Of a stretch of 64,000 nucleotides of DNA, positions 34,555 through 43,343 are shown one piece after another. The stretch is from contig NZ_LMUV01000011.1 in assembly GCF_009765755.1 (NCBI RefSeq), forward strand, positions 661,690 to 725,689. The letters are read 5' to 3'. The notes under the pieces were generated by a model. The model was not told the DNA's origin. It saw only the letters and a program-made list of their open reading frames with translations, and made no database searches. The stretch's first letter is position 1, and every line of letters begins with the position of its first letter. Source of the DNA: Rhodanobacter sp. L36. Its GTDB lineage: Bacteria > Pseudomonadota > Gammaproteobacteria > Xanthomonadales > Rhodanobacteraceae. Position numbers and translations under genes: made by a program.

Positions 34555-37464
34555 TCAGATGCCGCGAAGACGGGCCTGATTCAATTTTGGTCGGTCGAGG
34601 TCTTCGATCAGGATATCCAGGCGTTTCAGGTAGGGCGACAACTTCTGCAAGGTCAGACCAGCGTCAGGCTTGCTCAGATCTTCCAGCCACTTGCGGCCTT
34701 CCGTGACGATGGGGCCGTCGGTGAACAGTTGCAGAGCGCCCAGCATGCGATGCAGTCGGCGCGCTGCTTCGACCGTATCGCCAGCGGTGACTGCCTGATC
34801 GAGTTGGCGCAGGTCGTACCAGCTGGTTTCCACCATGACCCGGATCATGTCCTCGTCGACGATGGTGGGCTCCAGTGGCAAGTCGCGTTCTTCATTCGCC
34901 TTGCGTGCCGCCATATGGCGTGGTTTTGTTTCGACCGATCGATTCGACAGCCATGTCTCCAGCATCAGATCAAGTTCACGCAGTTGTACCGGCTTGCTCA
35001 TGTAATCGTCCATGCCCGCCAAGCGGCAACGAATGACCTCGTCGTCGAGTGTGCCGGCGGTCATGGCAATGATCGGCATGCGCGTGGTCATGCCCTGTAT
35101 GGCCTCGTGTTGACGCCAGGTGGTCGCCAGTTCGTAGCCGTCCATTACCGGCATCTGGCAGTCGGTGATGAGCAAGGCGTAATCGCCGTGGATGAGCGCA
35201 TCGTAAGCAGCCTCGCCGTCGTCGACGATATCGCATGCCCAGCCGAGCAGTTCGAATTGCCGACGTGCCAGCGCCTGACCGACCGGATGATCCTCGGCGA
35301 TAAGAACGCGTCCGCGACTTCCTCGCGATGATTTTGTCGCCTCGTCTGGCGTCGACGAAGGCTCCGATTCTGCCGGGGTGCGATCATGCGCATTGATCGG
35401 CTCGAGTGCCATCACGCACGCGCGCATCACGGATTGCCATTTCAGTGGATTAGCGCTCAAGTGGATCAGGTCGTTTTTGGCGAAAGGCCCGGCGCGTGAA
35501 ACGGAATGGCGATCCACGACTACCGTCTGTGCCGCAATGGCACCTGCACCTTGCTCATCGCCCACGTCCACGAACAGCAGGTTCGCAGCCAGACCGGCAC
35601 GCAACGTCTCGGAACGATGGATACGTTCCACTGTGATGCCCAGGGCGGTCAAATGATCCGAAAGCGCCACAGCCGTTTCGTTCGATTCGAGTCGCAACAC
35701 GGCATGCCTTCCGGTGAGGCCGGGCGGACGTTCAACCTGGCGCTTGTCGATAGGCAATTTCAGCTCGACCGTAACGGTCGTGCCGACGCCCAGCCGGCTT
35801 TCCAGCGTGATGCTGCCGCCCATCAACTGCAGCAGATGGCGACAGATAGCGAGACCCAATCCCGTGCCGCCGTAACGGCGAGCGGTCCAGGATTCGGCCT
35901 GCGCGAAAGGCGTGAACAAGAGTCCCTGTTTCTCCTCGGCGATACCGATGCCAGTGTCGCGAACCGTAAGTCGTATGCGTTGCGAAAGATCGTCGTCGCT
36001 CAGTACTCGCAGCCCGACGACGATGCTTCCATGTTCAGTGAATTTGCTGGCGTTGTTGATCAGGTTCAGCAGAATCTGACGTATGCGGACACTGTCGCCT
36101 TTGAGCGTGCCCGCCAGCGCCGCGTCGACCGTTACCTGCACATGCAGCCCACTGCGGTGCATGTGCGACGACAGGCTGCTCACGATGTTGTCGACCAGCG
36201 TGCGTGGATCGAAGGGCGCTTCGTTCAGATGCAGGTTGCCCGCTTCGAGTTTGGAAAAATCCAGCACGTCCTTGAGTATTTGCAGCAACACGCCGGCGGA
36301 ATCTTCGACCGCGCTGAGCAACTCCTGCTGCTCGGCGTCGAGTTTTGTATGGCCGAGCAATTCCAGCATCCCAAGGACGCCATTCATTGGCGTGCGAATC
36401 TCGTGGCTCATCGTGGCCAGGAAATCCGCCTTCGCCTTGGATGCGCGCTCTGCGGCATCACGTGCAGCGAGCAGGGTTTCGTTGTGCCGATTGATGGCGG
36501 TCGTGTCGAGCAGGTAGCCAGTCCAGTGGATGGCTCCATCGAGCAAACGGCGTGGCGCCATCGCCAGATGAATCCAGTGAAGTCCATCGGCGCCAAAGGC
36601 TCGAAAATCCAGCGACGTGCTGTTCAGATGCCGCGTGGCGTCGCGTGTCATCCGGATCACGTTGGGCTGATCATCCGGATGGATGCGTTCCAGGATCGGC
36701 CAATCGCGCAGTATGTTGCGCGTTGCCACCAACTGTTCCGGATCGACATTGAAAAGCGCATGCAGGTCACCGGTAAGGTAAGCCAGTCGACGTAACTGGT
36801 CCTTGCCGCGGTGAACGGTAAACACCACAAGCGGAATGCGCTGTGTGATTTCGCGCAGACTCTGTTCGTTGATACGTAGGTTGTCCTGCACCTCCCGATA
36901 ACGCGTGATGTTCAACAGCACACCAAGCGAACCGATCACGCCGCGATCGCCGGCATGGATCGGGCAGTCGTGCCAGATCGCTACCCTGCGACCGCCATCG
37001 AGGTCGGTGTAGTTGATTTCGCGTTGTTGCGCTTCACCGCTGGCGACGGATGCAAGACTGGTATCGTAGAAGCGCCGATGAGCGGTCTCGCCGCCTTCGC
37101 CTATGAACGAACCGCGCGCGGGCAATGCCAGGCTTGTGTGTCCGAGCGCCGAACTCTCGATGCCACATTCGCTTCGGCTTCTCGAATTGATCATCAGGAA
37201 AACATCGCAGCGATCTCTCGCGATCACCGGGAAAGGCAGCGCATCCAGTACCGCTTGCGTATATGTTTCCTGCTCGGCCAGTTGTTGCGCTGCCTGATCG
37301 AGCTTCCTACCGGCTGCACGCAATTTCCTCAGCAGCAGGAGCGCCACTATCGCCGAAACGGTGAGCAAGGCGGCTAATCCATAAATCGTCACGGTCGTGG
37401 GCGACACGTCGAGCAACGCGATCGTCGAAACAGTTGGTGTTGCGATCATTCCCATGACGTTCAC
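34555..37464 (-). CDS. Hybrid sensor histidine kinase (RcsC/BvgS/ArcB-like)
   Basis: This 969-aa inner-membrane kinase has one N-terminal helix (about 26-46), PAS-like regions (about 65-190 and 205-325), a HisKA domain with His354 in MSHEIRTPMNG, a HATPase domain (N-box LINNASKF near 468-475, DTGIGI near 503, GGTGLGLAI near 532-540), a receiver domain (719-840) with phospho-Asp768 in ITDCQMPVMDG, and a C-terminal HPt domain with His905 in RRLHRMLGAL. This is a complete His-Asp-His relay. The start is GTG 37464, or ATG three codons later. The divergent RcsB-like regulator 195 bp away is its probable partner. Extracytoplasmic sensing looks minimal, so the signal is likely cytoplasmic. Confidence 0.94.
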   Translation of the reverse strand: MNVMGMIATPTVSTIALLDVSPTTVTIYGLAALLTVSAIVALLLLRKLRAAGRKLDQAAQQLAEQETYTQAVLDALPFPVIARDRCDVFLMINSRSRSECGIESSALGHTSLALPARGSFIGEGGETAHRRFYDTSLASVASGEAQQREINYTDLDGGRRVAIWHDCPIHAGDRGVIGSLGVLLNITRYREVQDNLRINEQSLREITQRIPLVVFTVHRGKDQLRRLAYLTGDLHALFNVDPEQLVATRNILRDWPILERIHPDDQPNVIRMTRDATRHLNSTSLDFRAFGADGLHWIHLAMAPRRLLDGAIHWTGYLLDTTAINRHNETLLAARDAAERASKAKADFLATMSHEIRTPMNGVLGMLELLGHTKLDAEQQELLSAVEDSAGVLLQILKDVLDFSKLEAGNLHLNEAPFDPRTLVDNIVSSLSSHMHRSGLHVQVTVDAALAGTLKGDSVRIRQILLNLINNASKFTEHGSIVVGLRVLSDDDLSQRIRLTVRDTGIGIAEEKQGLLFTPFAQAESWTARRYGGTGLGLAICRHLLQLMGGSITLESRLGVGTTVTVELKLPIDKRQVERPPGLTGRHAVLRLESNETAVALSDHLTALGITVERIHRSETLRAGLAANLLFVDVGDEQGAGAIAAQTVVVDRHSVSRAGPFAKNDLIHLSANPLKWQSVMRACVMALEPINAHDRTPAESEPSSTPDEATKSSRGSRGRVLIAEDHPVGQALARRQFELLGWACDIVDDGEAAYDALIHGDYALLITDCQMPVMDGYELATTWRQHEAIQGMTTRMPIIAMTAGTLDDEVIRCRLAGMDDYMSKPVQLRELDLMLETWLSNRSVETKPRHMAARKANEERDLPLEPTIVDEDMIRVMVETSWYDLRQLDQAVTAGDTVEAARRLHRMLGALQLFTDGPIVTEGRKWLEDLSKPDAGLTLQKLSPYLKRLDILIEDLDRPKLNQARLRGI

Positions 37465-37658
37465 CCGGGCATTTGCAAAACAGCGACTGTCCGCATCGAA
37501 ACCTTAAAAGATTGCGGACTTTCTCGCTGCCTGTTCAGTAAGTCCATATTATGCTTGCCGTCGGTACGCTGGAGAGTACTTTGATTGTGCGTCACGATTG
37601 TCGCCGTCACGCATCGGAATAGGTTGGGCCGTCTCCGACCTTTCAGGGAGTTCTAATC

Positions 37659-38312
37659 GTGCAGATCATCATTGCCGACGACCATCCAGTCATCCTGATG
37701 GGGCTGAAGGCGCTGCTCAAGACGCAAGGCGATGCCTTTCAAGTTGTCGACGAGGCACACAATGGTGGTGAGTTGCTCCGGCTGCTTGCTACCAAGCCGT
37801 GTGACTTGCTGATTACTGATTTCTCGATGCCCGACGAACAGGCATCGACCGACGGTTTGCCGCTTCTGAAGCGTATCCGACGTGACTATGCAGCCTTGCC
37901 CGTCATCGTTCTCACCATTATCCACAATCCGACCTTGATTCGCGGCATGTTCTCCGTCGGTGTGCAGGGCGTTGTTGAAAAAGCAGCCTTCACCAAGGAA
38001 TTGTTGATGGCCGTCCGTGCCGTCAGCGGTGGCCGCAACTACCTGAGTGACGGCCTGCGCGAAGCGCAAGCCGAGGCGCACGCACCTGCGTCCAACGATG
38101 TCGCGCCGAATACGGGTGCCGCTTTGTCGATACGCGAGGCGGAAGTCGTACGTTTGTATGCCAGTGGCCTCAGTGTCACGCAAATTGCCGAAAAGGTGCA
38201 TCGCAGCGTCAAGACCATCAGCCAGCAAAAAAGCGATGCGATGCGTAAGCTGGGTCTGACCAGCAACAGCGAGCTTTATCAATACGCCAGGACTTACGGC
38301 TTGATCTCCTGA
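37659..38312 (+). CDS. RcsB/BvgA-like response regulator, partner of the hybrid kinase
   Basis: This 217-aa regulator starts at GTG 37659. The receiver domain has ADDHP at 6-10 and Asp54 in LITDFSMP; the LuxR-type HTH is at about 150-210 (LSIREAEVVRLYASGLSVTQ). It ends in RTYGLIS. It has the same length and architecture as the regulator at 5699-6352, with shared stretches such as MQIIIADDHPV, LTxIHNPTLIxGM and QKSDAMRKL, so the two are paralogues. Its place beside a kinase with an HPt domain makes it the natural acceptor. Cross-talk with the orphan paralogue near the adhesin is plausible. Confidence 0.93.
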   Translation: MQIIIADDHPVILMGLKALLKTQGDAFQVVDEAHNGGELLRLLATKPCDLLITDFSMPDEQASTDGLPLLKRIRRDYAALPVIVLTIIHNPTLIRGMFSVGVQGVVEKAAFTKELLMAVRAVSGGRNYLSDGLREAQAEAHAPASNDVAPNTGAALSIREAEVVRLYASGLSVTQIAEKVHRSVKTISQQKSDAMRKLGLTSNSELYQYARTYGLIS

Positions 38313-38474
38313 GCTGCCGTCTGCGTGGTTTGCCTCAAGCTGCTCGTGCGGCTGGATGCCGGAACAGGTTTGAGGTTGCTGCAAAAATCGCTACTGGTAC
38401 GCGCTGAATTAGTTCCCAGTTGAACCCTTTGCCGTCCGTTGATGATTGCGAACTTCGCATCCGTTCCCGGTAGT

Positions 38475-38519
38475 CGGTACAAACAAAAGCCCGCATTCTG
38501 CGGGCTTTTGTTTGTACCG
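38475..38519. terminator. Bidirectional terminator with a 21-bp perfect stem
   Basis: The arms at 38475-38495 and 38499-38519 are exact reverse complements around the loop TTC. The core is AAAAGCCCGCA / TGCGGGCTTTT, giving T-runs on both strands. It lies between the convergent regulator and alcohol dehydrogenase genes and can serve both. Confidence 0.92.
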
Positions 38520-38590
38520 ATTCCATCACCACGAGAAGCGTGCAGCGATACCGCGACTTCGTCGTCGTCGGGTCGGCCAGCGAACGAAAC

Positions 38591-39760
38591 TCAAGGCGTA
38601 AGAACGACCTTTCTGCAATCGTCCGCCTGCTCGTTGAAGGTTTTGTAGCCCTCGGCTGCGTCTGCCAGTTTCATCCGGTGCGAGATGACGGCGTCGGGTT
38701 GGAGGTCGCCGTTTTCGATGTGGTTCAAAAGTTCGGGCAGGTATTTCTGGACGTGTGTCTGACCCATCCGGAACGAGAGGCCCTTGTCGAACGCATCGCC
38801 GATCAGGAAGGCGTGGACGAACCCTGCGTAGACGCCGGGTACGCTAACGATGCCGCCTCTTCGTGTTGCAGCAATACATTGGCGCAGCGACGCGCCGGAA
38901 CTCGTTTCGGCCTTGATGGTGGTGAGAATCTGATCGCCTGTGCTGCCCTTGGCTTCAAAGCCGACTGCATCGATGCTCGCATCCACGCCACGACCCTGGG
39001 TCAATGACAGAATCTGCTCTGACGGCTCGACGTCGTCGAAATTGATTGGAATAACCCCGTAGGTCGTCCTGGCGAATTCCAGTCGATAGTTCGCGCTGTC
39101 GATCATGAAGATCGTTTCGGCGCCCAGCATGCGCGCGCACGCCGCGCTCATCAGGCCGACCGGACCGGCGCCGAAAATCGCCACCGACGAACCCTTGGTG
39201 ATTTCGGCATTCAACGCGGCCTGATAACCGGTCGGAAGAATGTCGCTCAGGAACAGCACCTGCTCGTCGGCCAAGCTGCCTGGCACCGCGAATGGTCCGA
39301 CATTGGCCTTGGGCACGCGAACCAGTTCGGCCTGGCCACCGGGTACGCCGCCGTAGAGATGGCTGTATCCGAATAACGCCGCGGGCGGTGTGATCAGATT
39401 CTTGTGCTTGAGCGCCGCGCCTTGATCCGGGTTGGTGGTCTCGCACGCGCCATAAAGCTCCTTGGCGCAGAAGAAGCATTCACCGCACGCGATGACAAAG
39501 GGGATCACCACGCGGTCGCCTTTCTTCACGGCAGTGACATCCTTGCCGGCGTCTTCGACCACTCCCATGAATTCGTGACCGAGAATGTCGCCGTTTTTCA
39601 GTTCGGGAATCTTGCCGCGATACAAATGCAGATCCGAGCCGCAAATGGCCGTGGCCGTGACGCGCAGGATGATGTCGTCGGATGCGATGAGCGAGGGATC
39701 GGCGACGGATTCGACGCGAACATCCTTGGTGCCGTGATAGGTCAGTGCTTGCATGCTCAT
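38591..39760 (-). CDS. Zinc-dependent alcohol dehydrogenase (formaldehyde-dehydrogenase-like)
   Basis: This 389-aa MDR-superfamily enzyme has catalytic zinc ligands in ICGSDLH and GHEFMG, and a structural zinc cluster [15 protein letters not shown]. The NAD-binding GAGPVGL motif follows near residue 195. A longer-than-usual segment ([20 protein letters not shown]) resembles the glutathione-independent formaldehyde dehydrogenase / threonine-dehydrogenase-like branch. It is divergent from a second zinc ADH, with a strong palindrome between them. The substrate is not identifiable from sequence; small alcohols or aldehydes are likely. Confidence 0.9.
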   Translation of the reverse strand: MSMQALTYHGTKDVRVESVADPSLIASDDIILRVTATAICGSDLHLYRGKIPELKNGDILGHEFMGVVEDAGKDVTAVKKGDRVVIPFVIACGECFFCAKELYGACETTNPDQGAALKHKNLITPPAALFGYSHLYGGVPGGQAELVRVPKANVGPFAVPGSLADEQVLFLSDILPTGYQAALNAEITKGSSVAIFGAGPVGLMSAACARMLGAETIFMIDSANYRLEFARTTYGVIPINFDDVEPSEQILSLTQGRGVDASIDAVGFEAKGSTGDQILTTIKAETSSGASLRQCIAATRRGGIVSVPGVYAGFVHAFLIGDAFDKGLSFRMGQTHVQKYLPELLNHIENGDLQPDAVISHRMKLADAAEGYKTFNEQADDCRKVVLTP

Positions 39761-39817
39761 CTCCGGAAGTGGTGCAGCAACCGTGAGGCTTTACGGGTCA
39801 ACCGGCAGTGAGCGAAT

Positions 39818-39840
39818 GGCCGTGTCGAATCGACACGGCC
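39818..39840. promoter_or_regulatory. 23-bp palindrome between divergent alcohol dehydrogenases
   Basis: GGCCGTGTCGA (39818-39828) and TCGACACGGCC (39830-39840) are perfect 11-base arms around a single A. The site lies 58 bp from the minus-strand start and 171 bp from the plus-strand start. The symmetry and place suggest a dimeric regulator's operator, although a transcribed hairpin is possible. Confidence 0.55.
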
Positions 39841-40011
39841 TCGACATTCCACGTCGTTCTGCCCATCGATGGCGATCACCGAGATAGTCGTCGCGACGAT
39901 CATTCCGACTTGCCGTGCATTTCACGATTGATGCCCGATAAACGGCGCCTGCGGAATTCGCTTGAAGCGAACGACATATCGTCAGACAGTGCATCAAACA
40001 GGACATCCATC

Positions 40012-41103
40012 ATGAAAACGCTCGGCTATGCCGCCAAGCATTCCTTCAGCAATCTTGCTCCCTACGAATTCGAACGCGATCCATGCGCTGAGAATGAAGT
40101 CGAGATCGTCGTGCAATTTTGCGGCGTGTGTCATTCCGATATTCACCAAGTGAAGAAGGAATGGAACAACACCATTTATCCATGCGTGCCCGGGCATGAA
40201 ATCGTCGGCGTGGTTCGCAAGGTGGGCACGAGCGTCACGCGCCATGCCGTGGGCGATCTCGTCGGCGTCGGCTGCATGATCGACAGCTGCCGAAAGTGCG
40301 AGCCCTGCAAGTTGAAAGAAGAAAACTATTGCGAAGGGCCGAACGGTGCCCTCGCCACGTACAACGGACCGATGGTGCCTGCGAAGCAGGCGCCGGGCGA
40401 GATCAACACGTACGGGCGCGACAACACGTTCGGCGGATATTCCGAAACCGTCGTCGTGCCCGAAGATTTCGTTCTGAAGATTCCGGCAAATCTGCGCCCG
40501 GAAGTGGCTGCACCGATTCTCTGTGCCGGCGTCACCACGTATTCGCCGCTCAAGCATTGGGGCGTCAAGGCCGGTGATCGGGTAGGTGTCTTGGGCTGCG
40601 GCGGATTGGGCCACATGGCCGCGAAACTCGCCAAGGCCATGGGCGCGCACGTCACGGTATTCACTGCGACCGACAACAAGCTCGATGTCGCGTCATCGCT
40701 GGGCGTGGAGATCGTTCGCGAAGACGACAAGGAAGCGCTGAAGTTGATGAAGAGTTCGTTCGACTTCATCCTGTCGACCATTCCCGAATCGCACGACATC
40801 AACCCGTTCATCCAGTTGCTCAAGCGCGACAGCGTCATCGTTGTCTGCGGAGCGCTGGAGCCGATGAAACCGGTCGACAATCAGGCGTTGGCCTTTCATC
40901 GCAAACAGGTCGCTGCATCGTTGATCGGAAGCATTGCCGATACGCAGGAAGTCCTGGATTTCTGCGCCGAACACGGCATCGGTCCGGACATCGAACTCAT
41001 CCCGATTCAGGACATCAATGTCGCGATCAAGAAAATCATCGACAGCAAAGTTCGCTTTCGATATGTCATCGACATGGCAACGCTCGCGCGCGAAAAAAGC
41101 TGA
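40012..41103 (+). CDS. NAD(P)-dependent alcohol dehydrogenase (YahK/Ahr-like)
   Basis: This 364-aa zinc MDR enzyme is of the cinnamyl-alcohol-dehydrogenase-type branch that reduces aldehydes with NADPH. Catalytic zinc ligands are in CGVCHSDIH and PGHEIVG; structural zinc ligands are in CRKCEPCKLKEENYC. The cofactor motif is VGVLGCGGLGHMA. ATG 40012 (MKTLGYAAKHSFSNLAPYEF) is the family-typical start; the longer upstream frame has no ribosome binding site. It is followed 12 bp later by the small membrane gene at 41116, probably in the same transcript. Confidence 0.92.
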   Translation: MKTLGYAAKHSFSNLAPYEFERDPCAENEVEIVVQFCGVCHSDIHQVKKEWNNTIYPCVPGHEIVGVVRKVGTSVTRHAVGDLVGVGCMIDSCRKCEPCKLKEENYCEGPNGALATYNGPMVPAKQAPGEINTYGRDNTFGGYSETVVVPEDFVLKIPANLRPEVAAPILCAGVTTYSPLKHWGVKAGDRVGVLGCGGLGHMAAKLAKAMGAHVTVFTATDNKLDVASSLGVEIVREDDKEALKLMKSSFDFILSTIPESHDINPFIQLLKRDSVIVVCGALEPMKPVDNQALAFHRKQVAASLIGSIADTQEVLDFCAEHGIGPDIELIPIQDINVAIKKIIDSKVRFRYVIDMATLAREKS

Positions 41104-41115
41104 GCGCGGACACCG

Positions 41116-41397
41116 GTGGGCACTGAACTGTTTACGTCGATCATCGGATGGCTAGCGTCAGCGATCCTCATCGTGACCTTGCTCTGGCAGGTATGGACGC
41201 AGGCGAAAACGCATAGCGACAAGGGCGTCAGCCGCTGGCTCTTTGCTGGCCAGATTTCGGCCTCTGTTCTTTTTCTGCTCTACAGCCTGCGAGTACATAA
41301 CGGCGTGTTCGTGGTTTCCAACGCGGTGATCTTGCTGACGGCGATTGCGGGTCAGTGGGTATTCCATCGGAACAAGGCGCGGCAGGGTCGGAGCTGA
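41116..41397 (+). CDS. Small PQ-loop / SemiSWEET-like membrane protein
   Basis: This 93-aa protein starts at GTG 41116, 12 bp after the alcohol dehydrogenase. Three membrane helices (about residues 7-26, 42-60 and 64-84) in a 1-2-3 bundle, with GWLASAILIVTLLWQVWTQ and a GVSRWLFAGQ loop, match the layout of SemiSWEET half-transporters. These dimerise to pass small sugars or other solutes. The classic PQ pair in helix 1 is not present, so transport is uncertain. It could also be a related uncharacterised three-helix family. Confidence 0.6.
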   Translation: MGTELFTSIIGWLASAILIVTLLWQVWTQAKTHSDKGVSRWLFAGQISASVLFLLYSLRVHNGVFVVSNAVILLTAIAGQWVFHRNKARQGRS

Positions 41398-41688
41398 AAG
41401 CCTCGATCAATGCAGATGCGATCAAGATTCGAGAAGGCCTTCCGATCACATGCATATGGACGGCTATTGTTTCTTCACGCCAGCGCAGGATCCGTAGACA
41501 TTGCCGGTCAGGCCCGGCTCGAACAATGCTGCCTGCGGCATCTCGGCCCATCAGGCAGCGGCATCGTTCCGAACATTGCCTTCTCCACGTGATGATGCCC
41601 ACATGCTCAAGCTGTGAACGGGTCATCACAGGTTCTTGCGATTGCCGCGGTATGGTGCCGGTCCCTCTAGTCATGGCCTTTCATTCGC

Positions 41689-42858
41689 ATGCACGATTCC
41701 ACCGTGCCCGACGCGTCATTTTTTCTCGGCAATGGATCGCACCTGGATCAACTGATCAGGCAATACGACTGGTCGAAAACCTCTTTGGGAGCATTGCCCG
41801 ACTGGCCTGCTCACCTGCGCAGCACGACAGCGATGATGCTGCGATCCGCTGTGCCGATGTCCCTGCAATGGGGACGGGAAGGCTGGATGATCTATAACGA
41901 TGCCTACCGTGCCATTGCCGGCGCGCGTCATCCCGGCATGCTCGGCAAGACGCTTCTGGAAAACTGGCCGGAGGTGGCGGAGTTCAGGCAACGTGCGCTT
42001 AATCGGGTGCTGGATGGTGAAACGCTGCAATATCGCAACCATCGTCTGCCGCTCATCCACAACGGCGAACCGCAGGACATGTATCTCGACCTCGACTACA
42101 GCCCGGTGGTGGACGAAAGCGGAAAACCCGCGGGCATGCTGGGAATCATCAACAACGTTACCGAGCGATTCCAGAATCAGGAACGATTGCGCATCGCGCA
42201 GGAAGCGGGGCGTATCGGCACGTTCGAACTTTTTCCCGAGACCGGCCGGCTCGAAGTTTCGCTGGAGTACCGACGCATTTGGGGAATAGCGCCGGACGTA
42301 CCTGTCACGCTGGATCTGCTGGCGAGGCTGGTGCATCCGGATGATCGTCACGTCGTCGGTCCGCAACGACTGGGCATGTCCAATCGGTTGGCGTATGTGG
42401 AATATCGCCGCATCGATCCGGTGAGCGGAGAAATTCGCTGGATCGCACGACGCGGCGAAGTGATTTCCACCGAGGGCAGGCCGGATCGTTTCATTGGCAT
42501 CATCCTGGATATCACGGAGCGGAAACGCGCCGAAGATGCGCTGCTGGTGAGCGAGAAAAAATGGCGCCAACTGGTCGAACAGATGAACGTTAAGGAAGTC
42601 CGTCATCGCAACGTGCGGGCGCTGCTACAACAACTGGGAAACGATGCGGAGAAGAGCGGCCGCCGCTCCGGCGGCATGATGATGCTGGCCGAGATGCTGC
42701 AGAAATCCGTGGCGCAGGTCAGCCGTTTCGCATCGGAAAATCCGGTGACGCAGATCGGCGACCGCATCGCCCGCCAGATCGAGGAAGCGTTCGGCAAGGA
42801 TCACGGCTGGCTGGATCACGCGCAGTGGCAAACCGATTCGGAAAGCATGCAAGCCTGA
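41689..42858 (+). CDS. PAS-PAS protein with C-terminal phage-repressor-like HTH
   Basis: This 389-aa soluble protein lacks membrane helices and a kinase domain. Residues 20-160 form a PAS-like domain ending in GIINNVTERFQNQERL. A second PAS/PAC (about 170-285) includes RLVHPDDRH and FIGIILDITERKRAEDAL. From residue 299 the sequence changes to NVRALLQQLGNDAEK, AEMLQKSVAQVSRFA and IGDRIARQIEEAFGKDHGWLD, the pattern of a lambda-repressor/Cro-type HTH. The junction begins with an in-frame ATG (42583), as if a free-standing HTH gene had been fused on. It would be a one-component sensor. The HTH call rests on motif pattern only. Confidence 0.75.
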   Translation: MHDSTVPDASFFLGNGSHLDQLIRQYDWSKTSLGALPDWPAHLRSTTAMMLRSAVPMSLQWGREGWMIYNDAYRAIAGARHPGMLGKTLLENWPEVAEFRQRALNRVLDGETLQYRNHRLPLIHNGEPQDMYLDLDYSPVVDESGKPAGMLGIINNVTERFQNQERLRIAQEAGRIGTFELFPETGRLEVSLEYRRIWGIAPDVPVTLDLLARLVHPDDRHVVGPQRLGMSNRLAYVEYRRIDPVSGEIRWIARRGEVISTEGRPDRFIGIILDITERKRAEDALLVSEKKWRQLVEQMNVKEVRHRNVRALLQQLGNDAEKSGRRSGGMMMLAEMLQKSVAQVSRFASENPVTQIGDRIARQIEEAFGKDHGWLDHAQWQTDSESMQA

Positions 42859-42933
42859 TACATGGCCTTCACAGGTTGCGGACGATGCGCTGTCTATAAC
42901 TGTCGCACCCGCAACGATCGAAGGAAGACAGTG

Positions 42934-43188
42934 ATGAACAGCAATGAATTTGAAGGCGCTGCCCGCAATATCGGTGGACGCGTGCAGGATGCCGCTGGTG
43001 CGCTGGCGGGTGATGCCGGCCTGCAATTGAAAGGCAAGGCACAGCAAGTTGCCGGCAGTCTGCAGGAGAAAGGGGGCGAAGCGCTCAACTCGGCACGCGA
43101 GATGGCTGCGCAGCGTCCGGTCGGCTCGATGGTCGCGGCTGCGGTGATCGGCTTTGCTCTCGGTGCGTTGTGGGCACGTCGTGACTGA
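42934..43188 (+). CDS. CsbD-like stress protein with C-terminal membrane helix
   Basis: The protein has 84 aa. The N-terminal half has the CsbD pattern (FEGAARNIGGRVQDAAGALA, LKGKAQQVAGSLQEKG). The C-terminal 20 residues (VGSMVAAAVIGFALGALWAR) form a glycine-rich membrane helix like that of YqjD/ElaB proteins, which tether to the inner membrane. ATG 42934 follows GAAGGAAG. CsbD-type proteins are usually induced by general stress; the exact role is unknown. It is preceded by the PAS-HTH gene by 75 bp on the same strand and could be its target or partner. Confidence 0.75.
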   Translation: MNSNEFEGAARNIGGRVQDAAGALAGDAGLQLKGKAQQVAGSLQEKGGEALNSAREMAAQRPVGSMVAAAVIGFALGALWARRD

Positions 43189-43343
43189 AGTCCGTTCCGT
43201 GTTCTTTGCGGCGTCGGTTGAAGCGATGACGTCGCGACACGGCGAAGGCTTGCGATAGAATCCCCGGAATCTGCGTACGAACGGCAGAGCATGTCGACGA
43301 TTCATTCGTCGATCCGGGGCAGCAAGTCAGGGGATCCGCAGCC

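Noticed and set aside
35506..36795. A 429-aa plus-strand open frame
   Set aside because: It lies entirely antisense to the hybrid kinase gene, whose domains are unmistakable; the composition is that of a shadow frame in GC-rich DNA.
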